Positions 40,601 to 55,600 of a DNA stretch of 64,000 bases are shown in pieces. Under the pieces are notes generated by a model that was not told where the DNA came from, made no database searches, and worked only from the letters and a program-made list of their open reading frames with translations. The DNA is from Acanthaster planci (lineage: Eukaryota > Echinodermata > Asteroidea > Valvatida > Acanthasteridae). The stretch lies in assembly GCF_001949145.1 (NCBI RefSeq), contig NW_019091435.1, positions 200,684 through 264,683 of the forward strand, written 5' to 3'. Every line of letters starts with the position of its first letter. Within the stretch, counting starts at the first letter, position 1. The position numbers were made by a program, and so were the translations under genes.

Positions 40601-43600
40601 CTCACTGTTCACAGATGCACAAGGCAATCGCTAAAATGACCAGAAACCTAGTGACAACCACATCTGGCTTGCTTCAACTACCTTGCAATCTCCAACCTCA
40701 GTGCATGCAGTAACAGTGACACATTGTCAAGTTATCTGGGAGTGAACCAGAGTTGATTGGAGGGAAATGCCACTTGAAAGAATCATTACAACAAAGGCAC
40801 TTGTGATTGGAGTGTCTCAACTTTCTGTGGAATGGTCAAGGCTGAGTAGTATTTCTCAGCTGTCAAAGAATTAAAATGAAATACCAGTCTTGCTCCGCCC
40901 ATTGACCTGTCCTTAAATTCATACATACATTGATCCTCAAGGATAAATTTAAAATTGCCGTGCTCCTGCAAGGGGGATAATTTTTGGAAATTTCCTTGAT
41001 CTATGGTAGACACAACAAATCAAAACTTGGAATGTTTAGAATCAGATGTTTCATAAGTCTGTAGGAAGCTATTAGCTGGACTTCAATACCTTTAGGCCCT
41101 ATTAATCAAGCAAAGTAGTCATGTTTTAATACTTTCCCCTACTCAAATCTTACACAAAACAAAGGACTGGAACATTTGTTGTTTAATTCACATCGTTTAT
41201 GTACTATCAATATTGCCCTGCATGTCTAACAGCAAAAGCACTCTAAAGCAAAATGTCACAACCCATGTTTGGAAATTCCACCATTTTTACTCAAAAAAGA
41301 ACTCCTGTCCCTCTTTTAGTATTGCCATATGATCGAACCCCCAACAAAACAATGATAATCTTTGATCTCAATACAGGAAATGGTGATTAGCCATCACAAA
41401 ACAAAAAATACCAACTAAGTATCTGGATAACAACAGCCTGAAGGAAGTACAAGATACTAAAATGAGTGACTTACCATGCACATTGAGTATGGCAGGTGGG
41501 CTTTCTCTCGTGCCAATCGAATTGGTTGCAATACACACATAGCTGCCTGTGTCTGTGCGCCTAGCCTGGTGACAACAAACAATTATTATAATTTCAACAA
41601 TTCATTGTCCAATTCTTAATTTTAACAGTTCTGTTCAGGGTATACCAGTAAGAATTTCCAACAATATGAGAACTCAGATAACAGACCTCCCTGCTGCAAA
41701 CAATTATAATACACATTGAGACAATGCTACTCTGGTGTAATTTGGGGAGAAGCAAGCTTAGCTTATTGTTAAACACCTTCACATATACAGAAAAGTTGCT
41801 TTCATATCATCACGTCAGTATTCATGACATAAGCTCTTCATCTGAAGCTTTCTTAGGTGACAAATAAAATGGCTGAAAGCACTGAAATACATGTATAATG
41901 CACACTAAGTCATGTCAGCAGCTATTTTGGGGAGGGCAACTGACATCACAGTGTCAACAGACAATCTCTATCCATTTTGTAAAAGCATGACAAACTTAGC
42001 AACATTCACAAGGACTGCCGGAATGTAAGGCATCTTGTCTGTAAATAATCAGCGCTACAGCTGTAGGTTTTCCTTTTTCCAGATTTTGCCCCTTAACAAT
42101 AACACAGGAGCGACAGAACCATCAGCAACATGGCTGCTTGTTTTATCAGGTGCACTAGTATGGCAATGATTTATAAAAGGGATGGCACAGGAACTGGACA
42201 TCTCTACAAAGGCAAGGGGGTTTTTACATGAGTAATTACACTTTCAATGGCTAATTGGTGGCACTATGACATTGTAAATAACTCATCAGTGCATATGTTA
42301 AGCCACAAAAAATGTCAACATCCAAGAGACACTAGCAGCCATACATTGTTTCAAGAAGTGAGACACAAAGAATGCTTTGAAAACAGGAACAAGTAAAAGA
42401 GGTCCAGAAATACAAAAGCTGATAACTTAATAATGACCCTGACATTTCCTGTGACATAGAGAATCTTGACAGGTCTTGTCTCTGTCCACAGTCATGTGGT
42501 TAGCCCCACTCACCCCTACCCTACAGAATCCAGACTGGATACGTACCTGTGATATCATGAGGTTTCCATCTTGTAGCACCTTGACTCTGTCTCCATCTAC
42601 TATCACATCTTCATCATCTTTGCTCCAGGTGACGGTGGGTTCTGGGTAACCTCTGGGGGGTTGACATTCCAACACCACAGGCTCACCAGCCAGACCCACA
42701 GAGTCAGATGGGTCTGTGCGGAAGTCATCCCGTAAAACTGTAATGATACAAATTAGGTCTTGCACTAATTTATCACAAATTATCATTCATTCATTCATTC
42801 CTTCATGAACCCTGACTACTTGGGGTTGATGCAGCAACAGAATTCAGGTCTTACAAGTGGTGGTCATATTCACCCTCATTGACCATTGACCAGGAGTAGG
42901 AATCTCCCTAGGGATCAAAGAAGACTGAAAACTTTATCTAATGAAGTTAACAACACTATCTCTATAGAAATACTTTTCTGTGGAAATGGTGCAGTTCCAC
43001 AGGACTACACATAAACAAGCTTTCTTTAAACCATAGATCCTTGTTCTATGTTTAAACAGACCACATTTACCAGTACAAATGTGCTTACTGAGACCTTGCA
43101 CTTGCAAACTGTCACTTCCTTGCCCAATAAACTCAGCAAATTATAAACAGTATGTCAACTTCACTTGAAGTTAAGAAGAAAGATTTAACAAACATCTTCT
43201 CTCAAGGTTTTAGTGAGAAACCCCATGAAGCAGGGAAAGCACTGATGTGTCCAAAGAACAGGGATGGCCCGTATTACACATGTGACTTACATGTTGCTTT
43301 TTATCAAGGTTGCATCATATTTCAGAGTGAGTTAACTCGGTCAAGACAGACAGACGCGTCGATGAAATCAATCACTTATGAGCTCAGCAATTGGGTAAAA
43401 ACAAGACGACATGGAAGGGCTTTCATCTTGACAAGTCTTCTATCTGTCCAAAGGCAATCTCTTAATGCACTTGCTCTTTCTCAGTAACAACTGAAATTCA
43501 GTACTGTTAATACAGAGATGTTTCCTGTTGGTTAGACTAGTACTTCGATGGCAGTTCTCAGATTGAATTTTCAGGTCTATATCCTATTGCTGATGCCATT

Positions 43601-46600
43601 CAAACTTCTCCACCCAAAAAGCTTCATTTGAGAATCAGTATTTGAAATGGGGTGACCTGCAGAAGAAGTCCTAGATACAGTGTCATATATAAATACTTGT
43701 AGCACAGAGCAGGGGAACTAAATGCACACCAATACTGCTCAATGCCAAGGGGGACTGGGAAGCATGAGAACCAGCTTGGGATCAGATTTCATATAATCCC
43801 GATGTCCTGCGAACAGCTGGTGACACTGCATAATATAAATGGTGGGTACCAGTTAGTATGCTCATGCAGTAAGTGTATAAGTTAAAAAAAAATCCAAGTT
43901 GGAGGCGTTCATCACTTTCTACTTTGCTTCTGAAAGTGCTTTCCTTTTATTCCACTTCATCCCTTGAACAAAATTATAAGGTTTGAGATTTTGATTCCAG
44001 CAGCATAACTATCAACCTGTTTCAGTGCTGTATTTGAGTCCATCATAAGTTCCTGCAAATCCCTGTGAGTCCCTGTAAGTACATCACGAGTCATCATGTC
44101 TTAAGCCAATTCACAAGCTATTCAAATGAGTTGTGACAAAAGCATGCTTTTGTTATTGTTCACCCTGTTACTTATGACTGGCCTTGTGAAGGGACCTGTG
44201 CAAGGACTTGCGATGGATCCCACTCCAACACTGACCTGTTTTGTAATTTCACACTGAAATATGTGTTTAACTTCAAACAGTATGTTGCCAAAGACAATGT
44301 TTGATTTCCCCTGTATTACATCGCATTTTGCAAAGCACTATCAACCCAATGCTACGCACTTTCAAACATAAATCGCACATTGTGCGATGCAAAAATACAC
44401 AGGTCTTCATGCTGTGATATGCTTGAAACAACAGTTCGATTTACAGCATGCATACAGCGGGGCACAAAATCCTTTGAAATGTAGAAATCGGTGAGGAGCT
44501 GACTTCATTAATTTCCACACAACTCGTGTTCACTTCAGATAGCCAAAATACAGTCAGTAACCAATAACACGTGCAATATGCGCGGCGTGGCATGCATGGT
44601 CAGCTCCGGGCAGAGTGTGCATCCAGTACGCACATGACGGAATAACAACACGGGGTCATCGTTTCATGTCTCACAGTTTGACATTGCATTCAGTTTTATC
44701 TTCTGAACATGTCAAATGTAAGTTGAACGTGGAGGAAATGTAAAATGAATTAATGGAAGAGTGAAAAACAAGTTCAACTTACACTGGATAGAATAAAAAA
44801 GTGATAGATGTTTCGTTTTTGACTAACGTTACTTATGGGAAGATCAATGAAAAGGATAGCACGTCGTGTGCCACCAGATTGTACATACATTTTTAGAGTC
44901 CCCAAATGTTGTGCACTTTAAACTTTACTTGACTTGTTGCCAATCCCTTGTTGAAAAAATTTGTTTTGTTAAATACTTGTACTATAACCTTCAAAATAAA
45001 TGCTGTTGGACCTGTTGAACCTGTTCAGTGTTAAGAAATTTCATCCAAAATTCAAAAACAGCAGCGTCCAGAAATTAGGTAATAATTCAGCTGAGTGTTG
45101 CCCAACAATACCAATGTGATGCACTTTAAAAAAATTCCCACAACCCAAACATTAACAAATTCTTTAAAGTTGACAAATTCTGCTAAATTAATATCTCCAC
45201 TTACCCCAAACAAAATTTTGTTAGATTATTTTCCTATTTTGGGTGCATCTGTAAAGAGTTCATGTCAGACTTTACCAAAAAAATAGACAAATCAAGCAAA
45301 AATAAAAAAAATCATTGGAACTCTGGAGTGGGTCAAGATTTTTTGTAAAATACAGATTTTTGAATCAGGATGTTAGGAGTTTCTGATTTCACTTATAATG
45401 AAATTCGTTGTAAAAAATATTGCTCCGGCAAGGCACAACAGGCGAAAAATCAGAGTGCACAGCATTAAGGTACATCAACATACATGTATCCCTTTGCTAG
45501 TAAGCCATCACCAGCCACACAAGAAAGCCAACACCAGTGTTCACACTTTTGCAAGTAAAATAAAAGCCAGATTCTTTCAACAGTGCCATTTTGTTCATCA
45601 GAAAAAAGGGAAGGATACTCAGGTGTGTTTAACTGTTGATGTTCATCATGTGCAGCTTTTGTAGGAAGATCCCATTCGCAGGTATTTTACCCCTACTTTT
45701 AGGTATTTTATGCCTACTTAACCAACTTTTAAAATGTAAGAAATTGAGTACCCACTTGATCTAAAAATGATTTGAAAAAAACGTTTTCAAAAACTTTGTT
45801 TGTTTAACTGTTTTCTTTCATATGGATATTCAGGGATTCAATGCAGTTATATTGTGAAAAAACAGCTACACAAAATTATGTAATTCCTACGCAAAAATTT
45901 TGAAGAAATCGAACACTGGCCACAGACATCCAGTTGTTGAATATTGCTAATGGCTGTAAATAATACTTACAGATGTTATTCAAATACATTGTCAGTAAGC
46001 ATCCAATTTGGAGCCAAATTTGAAACTCAGTTTTCCAAACATTGTGGTTGGAATCCGAAATGTTGGAACCTAATTCAACAGTTTGGAATAAAAATTCAAA
46101 TGAATCATGTCCCCAAATATTTTAGGAAATCTTGCACAGAATTGTGTCATTTGTATGCATGTCCTTGCAAGGTGAATTGTCCAACTTTGGTGTTTTCCAC
46201 ATTGGCATGTCTCACGGTGACCCACAAAGAACAACCCCAACTTTGACATTTCTGCAATGAGGGTAACTGAGAAAGCCACTGGGCTTTGATAAAGACATGA
46301 GATTACCAGGAGGGAAGGTAAGTTGACAGGCTTTGCAACCCGATGCTCAACCTACTCCTGCTAATGCTCCCTACAGATGTGAGGCAAGTCTTCTGCAATT
46401 TCCAGGCTGCCATGTGAAGCCCATCTCATTCCAGTTTGTGTCACTTGCAAACACTCTGCATGTTCATACTGCTTGAACTCTATTAATCTGGTCCTTTTTT
46501 ACTATACTGCCTAAAATGGCAGAAAAGAATAAAGTTACATTCCAAGCTTCACAAACATTGAATTCATTTTTGCTAAACAGACTAGTTTGCTAGTGTATCA

Positions 46601-49600
46601 GAGCAAGATTTTTTCAAGTGGGATCCAAGGGAGGTTAATTTGTTTAGGTTTTCTTTTCCTACAAAAACTTTTGAAATATTACAATCCAAGTTGCTGGTTC
46701 ACTATTTCAAAATTGACTTCAGCACTAATGAAGGAAAATAACTTTTGACAAAAGTTTCTGTTGGGGAGATGAAATCTCTGAATAATGTTTCCTTCTCCCT
46801 TCAACATTGTTTCATTCAAGCACTGAATGTACAAGAACATCCCACATTCAGGTGGGTTCGCACCATCTACCGCCTGCCTACAAATCTTATTGATGCACTT
46901 TTTTCCTGACATACTCCCAGGAAGAACTGAAGATAAAGAGCTTTGTAAATTATGTCAGGAAAATCAAAACAGTCACAGATTGATTCATGTTCTCGGTGAG
47001 TTTTCTAAGTTTCTAGGTTTTCTATTGGAAGGATGATAATTTACCCATTATAACAAACATTCTTACCAAGGTCAAATGTTAACTGTAGGTTTAAAAGAAT
47101 CTATTGCGTTCATTCATGCCAAGGCAGAAAATATGTACAGCAGCCTCAAGTAATGAAGGCAGCTTTGCACATGATTCAGTGTAAGTGGAAAAGGCCTATC
47201 CACTGAAACTATTTCCCAACTTTCCCACCATAAGGAGAATGGGAACATACTAACAAGAGTTGAGGAACTGAACAAGGAACCTATCTTTTCTTTCCAAGGA
47301 TAACATTCCATTAGGACAATGCCACTTTCACTGATGAGACCTTCCCAAACAATCTGATTGATAACAATTCAAGCTTGTTTCCTCCCTTGTTACTGCCCAT
47401 CATGTCAGCAACATGACACTGATTTGATTGGGAGTAATGTATTTGATTTAGCGCAGCAGAGAAGGCATGTGTGAGTAAACTTACCACAATGCTGCAGATG
47501 GAACCCCTGCTGAGCATTGTCAATCCTCAATGCACAGGATTTCCACAGTGCTAATTTACTGAATAACACAGCTGAAAGTGGACAGTAGACACCTAGGAGC
47601 AGGGATGACACAATGCAGGCCAATCTTGTCTGGAGCCAGACTGGCTTTATTGGGTTGGCTGGTGGGTCTATGCAGTGCTAACAATCCCTACAACCACACT
47701 TATAAAAAAGCCTTCTTGGAAGACCAAGACAATATCTGCCTGCAGGGAGTCTGCCAATGGTCTGCCCTATTTAGCTCAATAACCCCAAAGCAATCAGATC
47801 CTTGGACCTCAATGTAACCAACACAAACCCAGAAACCTTAACTAAGTCCCTGAATTGCAACAGTGTTTGGCCCAAGTCACAAACACAATTATGATAGCAA
47901 ACAGGACTTGAGAAGAATGAAGTGTGGGAGCTCAGGGCTTGCTCCTTAGCAAAGAATCCCACTCTAGGATTACTAGACACGCTGACTGGCTGTGAACACT
48001 GTGACATGGCCAATAGTAAACAGATACCAAGCAAAATAGGGCAATCCTTACTGCAATTTGCAACAAAATGGTCTGGCATTGACAGTAGTCAATCCAAACA
48101 AACTGAAGCCATTAGGTCCCATTCTCTAACAAGAACATGAATAAAGTCTACCCTACAGCATTATTATAAGACAAAGTTTAAAAGTTGTTATGACTGATAC
48201 TAATTAGTGCCATCATGGAGGAATTCCTCCATGCGACCACCAGCAGTTAACTTGGCCAAAAATATACCTACTTTAACCTTAAATTCCTTTTCAACCATTT
48301 CCAGAGTTATGCATAACATTTGTGGTAAGAAAATAGATGTAAACATGCCATTAATGCAAAAGCCTAAAGCAACAGGACATCTGACAACTTGAGAAACTAT
48401 TACCCCACTGCTCTCAGCTATTGCCCTCCCTCAATGCACACTATTTACCCTGGATCATAACCAGACAGGACCAAGTTGCCTTTTTGTAGTGAACCCATCC
48501 TAATGTTGACCCAATACCAATCACTAGGGAACCATTGCAGCCAGTTGATGATTGACATCCTAGCCAGCAGGCAAGACCCTGGGGAGACATACCAACCAGC
48601 TTTTATCACCCAGACTCCATCTAATTGGTTATTCAAGACCTCACTGGAAAAGATGGGTCCAGATAACCCTGCCAAAATCCCCAAGTTCAAGACACCAACA
48701 ATTTTCTATTTCAGGGTGCTGAGAATGCAGATACATTTGAGAGGCAGCAGATCCATCTGTCGATACAAATGCCACAAAAATCAGCCAACAATCTCTGTTA
48801 TCTCATGACACCAGGCAAAAAAAGGGACTTCAATTCCATCCTTTCATTTCATGCCTGGTAGCTGATGACTATGAAGGAACACAATTATTCCAGATTTTCA
48901 GGAAAAATGTGCACAGTTAATGTGCACATTTAAATGTATGTGAAACACGTGGGTTTGCCCATCCTTTGAATTTGATGACCCTGAAAGACATCAGTAATGC
49001 TTATCATCCACATTTGCTGCTAACAATTTCATCCAGTGCATGAATCATATATAACAGATGCCAGGACTCGATATAGGATGTCGATTTCCCAGGTGGAAAT
49101 GTCATCAATGAGCTGACATTGACAGCAACAGGGCCCTTCAGATCTCAACTCAATTGCTATCTCAGACACAGGTCTATACAGCTGAGCTGTAGCCGGTAAG
49201 CTAGTTAATCCGCACGATTTTTGTGTTTAAAAAGATTGGAGAGTTTGCCCTGCAACTGGTTGTAACCTTTTACATTGTAGGTCAGGCTGGTAATGCCAAT
49301 TAGATACAGGAACATTCTGCTAATCATAAGGAAACTAGTGGTATATGGCTGTACATTATGAAATAAGACATTTTAATTCATGCATATGATACATGTAATT
49401 CTTACAAGATCAGACAGAAATGGGCATGCAACAAATAAATAAAATCCTTTACAAGAGGGAAATTGTGTCTTTGCATTAACACAGTTCTCATAGTTCTCTC
49501 CTTAGAGGTGTGCATTTCGAGTAATTTTTGGAACCAGGTACCTGTTTTTTGGTCAACATCAGGTACCCAAAAAGAGATCACTTTATGACAAATGGCACTT

Positions 49601-52600
49601 TGTGCGACCCTGGTGGACCATGTGTCTGAAACAAGGCTCTTTTTCGTACATAGGAAGCAAGCAGCACATTGTTCTAAATGTTGGGGTTAATCTCTCCTAC
49701 CTTTTAATCAAACAAAATTCTTCCCTTCAGTTAGCAAATTATGTTTTTGTGGGTATATGAAACACAAAACAAATTTTTCACGAGGAACATCAGAACAGAC
49801 AAGAGCTGCAAACCACCAATGCACCAGCAACCACTCACAGGAAATGTCCCTGATACTGCATGACCGCATACACGCGGAATGCACGTGCACATATAGTGAA
49901 CGCTGGTCGTGTCACGTGCGGACCAGATCAGTGCTGCATATGTCACAGGTTACAGGGCTTTTATGTACAAAAATACCTCAGTAACTCACACCATTATATC
50001 CAATTATTTTGAAGTTTCTGATTAAAAAACCCCACCAAAATGCTTCAAAGGGCGTTGAAAGTATCGGAAGTACATGTAGGATACGAGTCATCACTGCCAA
50101 GTGATCCAGAAGTGCATTTGTTTTCTCTCTGGGACCAGTTAAGCTGATTGTTAACGCTGGTCCAATTGTAGTCCTCTTCAGGCAGTCCAATCACTGACAA
50201 TGCAGTGGACATGTGACCAAAAAGGAATGGTCATGTGACCACACATAGGGAAACCCAAGTGAAAAAAATAGGACTAAATGTAGCACTTCACGTGGTAAAC
50301 AAGACTAAGCGATATATGAAAGCTTCGCCACACGATGGTACCACGATAAAGTGGTTTATTTTAATAAATATATTTTTAGGATAACTCCTTTCCCTAGGTA
50401 CAAGTTGTCGAGATTTTAATGTATAGGCCTACTTCGACAAGTGACATTTGCCTGATCGACTGTATTGTGACCTGCCAACATTTCCCTTTTTTGAATGAAA
50501 GACACACTTAGATTTGAAATGCTTTTGTGCATACAGAAAACATCCTTCCTGCTTTTTTGTTCAATTCCTCATCCACAGTTCCGCTGAATCACTGAAGAAA
50601 TTCATAATGCTTTAATTTAAAAGTAAGTTTGAATGATGACTACGACATTTTCTTGGTATAAAAAACTAAACTGGTTCACTGACTCTGGGTTTATGGAGCA
50701 CATTCAGTGCTTTGGTTACCAGCTATAAGAGGCCGATCAACTGCACAATTTGTGCGTGATCACTACTTACTCTACGTGTGGAGTCTCAGTACTGCTGGTA
50801 TATTACACAGTCTGCTCTCGCTTCATCGTCAATCCCAACATAATGTAATTTTCATTCATATTGTTTTATTTGACAAAATACTCTTAACTCAAATGGTAAG
50901 CACTACCACATGGTAAGCACTGCACAAAAGTCATTTAGGCTGACAGGGTTTGAAATTTACAAATACAGTCACGCAAGCGTACATCAACAGGGTACCCGGC
51001 ACAAGCCTATTCTCTCCGGCTATTTTAAAAATTTCTCAAATTATATCCAGTGAAATCAATTTAGGTGAAGCTGCAAGGTTCCATTTTTATCATTTGTCAA
51101 AAATATCAGTTTCATCACTCCAATGCCAAACAGAGTTTTTCAGAAAAAGCAATTTGTCTCTTGCCAAGCGATATAATAACTTTTTTAATTTTATAAACCT
51201 CAAAAGCATATTTTTAACATAAGGCACAAAAGTGGCAGAAAAGGATAGATTTCTCGGATGTCTTCACCTGTTATTCATATTTGCACAGGTTAGTTTCTTT
51301 TGAATTTAAACTGTTCTTAAAAAGTTTAGCAATAAGCTACAAGATCAATCTGATTACCCTTATTTTCTTCAACTGTTAAATTTATTGTCTGTAAAAGATT
51401 GAAGGAAAAAGTACTGTTTATTAATTCACAGCACTTGTAACATTTTTAATTTCAGATTGGAAGCAGGTGATCCTTTGAAAAAAGAAATGTACTAATGTTG
51501 AAAAGGATCTAGCAGCCCCTGTTCAACTTGGTCTGACAACTCCTGCATCACAGCATTAGTCTAACACATGAATGCAGATCTACCATAAACAGGACAAGTT
51601 TTGTTAATAGAAATGACCATAGAAACTACTCACATGCAACCTCCAGGGTAGCATTATTGCTGCGAGCTGTTCCAGCTCGGTTGATTGCTACACACTGATA
51701 TGTCCCCACATCCAGTCTGCTGACAGTAAGAAACAGCATGGCCCCAGTATCTAGCAAGGTGATATGACCGCTGCCTGTTGACATGTCCATGGCATAGCCA
51801 TCTTTGAGCCACTGTCAGACAAAAAACAAACAATGACAATCAGCCAATTAGGATGGGTAAGCAAGTAAGCATCGTAGGCCCACATTATCTGAATGCAATA
51901 GGAGTAATTCACAATACAGCACTCTGCAATACTGATCACCAACAAGGTCTATTTTCCATTTCTGCGACAGTATTGATAGCTTTGAGAACAGCAAACATCC
52001 AGCAATATCAGTGTAGATCCATAGACACAATGTTTCAAACAATGAAATGTTTGAATGATGGCTGCATCCCATTTTGAAATATGACAGTTTGCACTTAAAC
52101 TCTGCATGTTGCACACATGAAACCTAACAAACCCTTGACATAATCAAAACCACAGGATCACCATTCAGCCAAACAGTGATCCATTTCTTGAAGAAAATAA
52201 ACAAATTAATTGTCACCTTGTTCTACTACTTCTGGACAAGAGTCAAAATACTGGAATCACCAATGGTAATGTTCTGATACATCATACAAAAAGCGGTGCA
52301 GTAAATACACCGCTTGGCTGCCCCACACAACACACCTTTCATTTGTGATCTGCAGACTGACCAGAAAGCCACTTGATTAGGAATTTTATGATAAAAAATA
52401 CAAAAAAATTTAAGTACAAGGTTTTCAACTTACATTGATTTAGAAAATGACAAACATTTGCTCAATCAACAAATGTAAAACTGTTCCCAACAGGTCAAGG
52501 CTCATCTCACAACTGGAAGTCAAAACTTCCCCAGAAAAACAACTGTTGTTGGTTAAAGAACTCAATCTGTGCATATGTATGATTTAGGTTCTTGTAGTAA

Positions 52601-55600
52601 GCTTCTAAACTTCCTGAATCAAACAACTATAAATAAGATTGCAGGTTGAAAATATGCAATAAATGCCTCTTCAGCAAACAAGGTATTTACAATTTGCCAA
52701 AACATCAAAAATGCAGAAGTACCTCAGGTTGAGATCAAGAGCAGAAAGTATCACCATGGAGTCATTGAAATTTGAAAATGTGTCACTTGACACATCTTTA
52801 GAAATGACCTTCTGTTTCAATTTTCTTAAAAATAATGGCATACCAGACGGAATATCATCAAAAGAGTTTTGTTAGAATTTAATAGTCACATTGGTCTGTT
52901 ATATTTCCCACAATTGCAAACGTTGCTCTGACTCCTGTGTAACTTCAACATCATATATTGGAGATGTATTTTATGCTAGAGTAAATGACGGGTTGGTTGT
53001 TGCACTGGTAGGTCATGCACACTTTCAAGAATTAGATGAGCACGTTCCATGGGCACATATAGCTTGATATGTACCATATTGTAGCCACAGTGTGATCGAT
53101 ACAGATATTGTCATTTGCCAATATTGGCAAGTCACTCTCTGCAGTTGACATAACAACATATCCAGATTGACTCATTCATTTGGGTTCAAATCACATCTGT
53201 GGCAACATTCAAGGTGTGACCATGCTAGCCATGGTGACGCCGTCATTCTACACTGTTAAGTCACTGAATCTTTTTGCCCTTATGTTTGCCTTGTCACTGA
53301 TAATGATATGTTTCTGATGTCATCAACTTCAACAGTAATAAATATACAACTATAATTTACCCTCTGAAAACTTTTTTCCTGGTTAATTTACTATCTTTGA
53401 TAAGTAATGGATTGTGCACCGTAACAAAAGATGTCATTGTTTAATCTGATGACAACGATACTGTACTGTTGTTATGCCAACTGTTAAGATGCTTTTCTGG
53501 CCCTGTGCATTTTGCATCGCACAATGCGATATATTTTAGACAGTGCATAGCATTTGATCAATATTGTGTCGCACCCTGCCACGCAATACAGAGGATACTG
53601 AACACTGACCCTGATTCAAGCATAGTCTCCATTGTGGGGTACATTCGGGTGCAACTATACATGGATGTGTAGTTCAACTAAAGCGGTCAACTGCTTTTTA
53701 GCAGTGCACATGCACAACACAGGTGCACTCAAGTTACACTGTGGAACTATTTGTGTAAACTTAATATCACTCAGATTTTGTAACTGGCTTCCACTTTCAC
53801 AGCAGTCATGGTCAATGACATCTCACACAATTCTGTCATTTGCATCTCCATACGGATCAATTCAATCGGCTACTCATTACCAGCAGTGAAACCATACCCA
53901 GGCCCTGATTACAAATGGTTGATGACATAGATGGTCAAACAACTTATCATTTTGGTGACATTGGTCAAAGTACAGTTACCTATACTAGTCATCAATTGGA
54001 ACTGCTTATGGAGGCAAACACAGGACAAGATGGCATTCAACAGCCTTGCATTATCTACTGAGTTATTTTGACTACTGACAATGTCTCCTGCATGCGTGGC
54101 ATTCATGCTGTTCCATCCAGGCTCCAGCAATTCCTTGTTCTGTCTATGTCCAGCAATACATACCACTCACAAACCATAGAGCTACTATGTACCATGATGC
54201 ACAGACATTGCCATCATTTGGTGAACATCACAATGAAATTATTAAGGAAGATGGTAATGTTTGCATATCAGCTGGTTGTAATGTAAGAACTCAACCAACC
54301 TCTTTCTTTAACCAATTATGGGAATTGTTGAAATCAAATGTCATATCAATCACTGTGCCTAAGTTTAAACTACTCACTTTCATGCTTTATTTTTGGTCCA
54401 CACATCCCTGCTATCAAGTCCTATCATACAATCTGAACTACATGTAGTGACTAAAGCTGTGTTCACACTGGACTAAAAATTGTCAAACGTTACTGTGACT
54501 CTTGTTAATATTCTATCGGGATTTTTCTTCCATGCACGTGGATTACTCAGACCTGTGGGAAGTCCATGACCAAGCAGCAGCATGGGCTTTCAGAATCTCA
54601 CAAGGGCACCCTCCCATTGAGCTTACATTGTGACACCGAATGTCGTCTCAACAAAGCGGCGATTCATTTTATACTTCATATATTTCAATCTAGGCAAAGT
54701 TATAACTAAATTGGAACATTTGTTGACCAAAACCTATCCAATGAATTACATGTACACTTGGTGTCTCGATCTTTCAATCCAGCAGTTCTCGTTACAGTGC
54801 CATTACTGGACTAAGAGCTGTGAGACATGAGGGGTTGATCCTCCTCCACTGAAAAAGATCTCATAATCATTTTCTGAGATATTCTATATTTTAATTGAAT
54901 AATATTACAAATACCACAATCAATAAATGGCCAAAGTAGGCTAAGCGTTTAGCACACTTTCTGACATCCATGTTGTGTTTATGCACGGTCATGTACAGGC
55001 GCAGTACAGACATGTGCACAGGGAAAAACAGAGGTCACAACCCACTGACCAGTGAACAGATTTAATGTGATCAAAAAGTAAATGTTACATCACACTGGCC
55101 ATCCACACAGGACTTTTCTGTGACGTAAAATTGACAATGTAATTTTTTGCCACTCCGGTGGCCCTGTAAAACTTCCACAACAGAAAGGTAAAACCTTACA
55201 ACCAACGATCGACACTTGACAATTTGGACAGTTTACCTACTCTCAACATTGGATTTAATTTTGTCAATTCACAACAGTCTCCAAAAAGGTTTTACCAAAA
55301 AAGTCCAATGCGAACACAACTTCAGTGAGTACTATAGTTAAAGTCTTCTATATGTGCATGGTTAACATGAAATGACCAGTGTCCAGTGTGACCGGTTGAC
55401 CTATTTCTCTTATGGTCAACTTATGTTTATATTCTCTTATATACACACTTTTCCATGAGACTTCGGTCTCCATTCGAATTTGATTCTTGTAATATAGCTC
55501 ATCCAACATTGTAAGTGCGCCCTCAAGTGACAGCTTTCCATAAATACATTGAATGCGGCTCTATGCAAATTTAACCACATGTGCACTCGTAGATAGCTTT

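Larger units (their letters stand above)
42738..51633 (-). other. Intron between exons b and c
   Basis: An 8.9-kb intron. It holds a hAT-type MITE at 44023-44233, a short foldback at 44312-44405, and a short attc microsatellite near 42784. Long stretches (about 45000-51600) show nothing recognisable. Confidence 0.75.
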
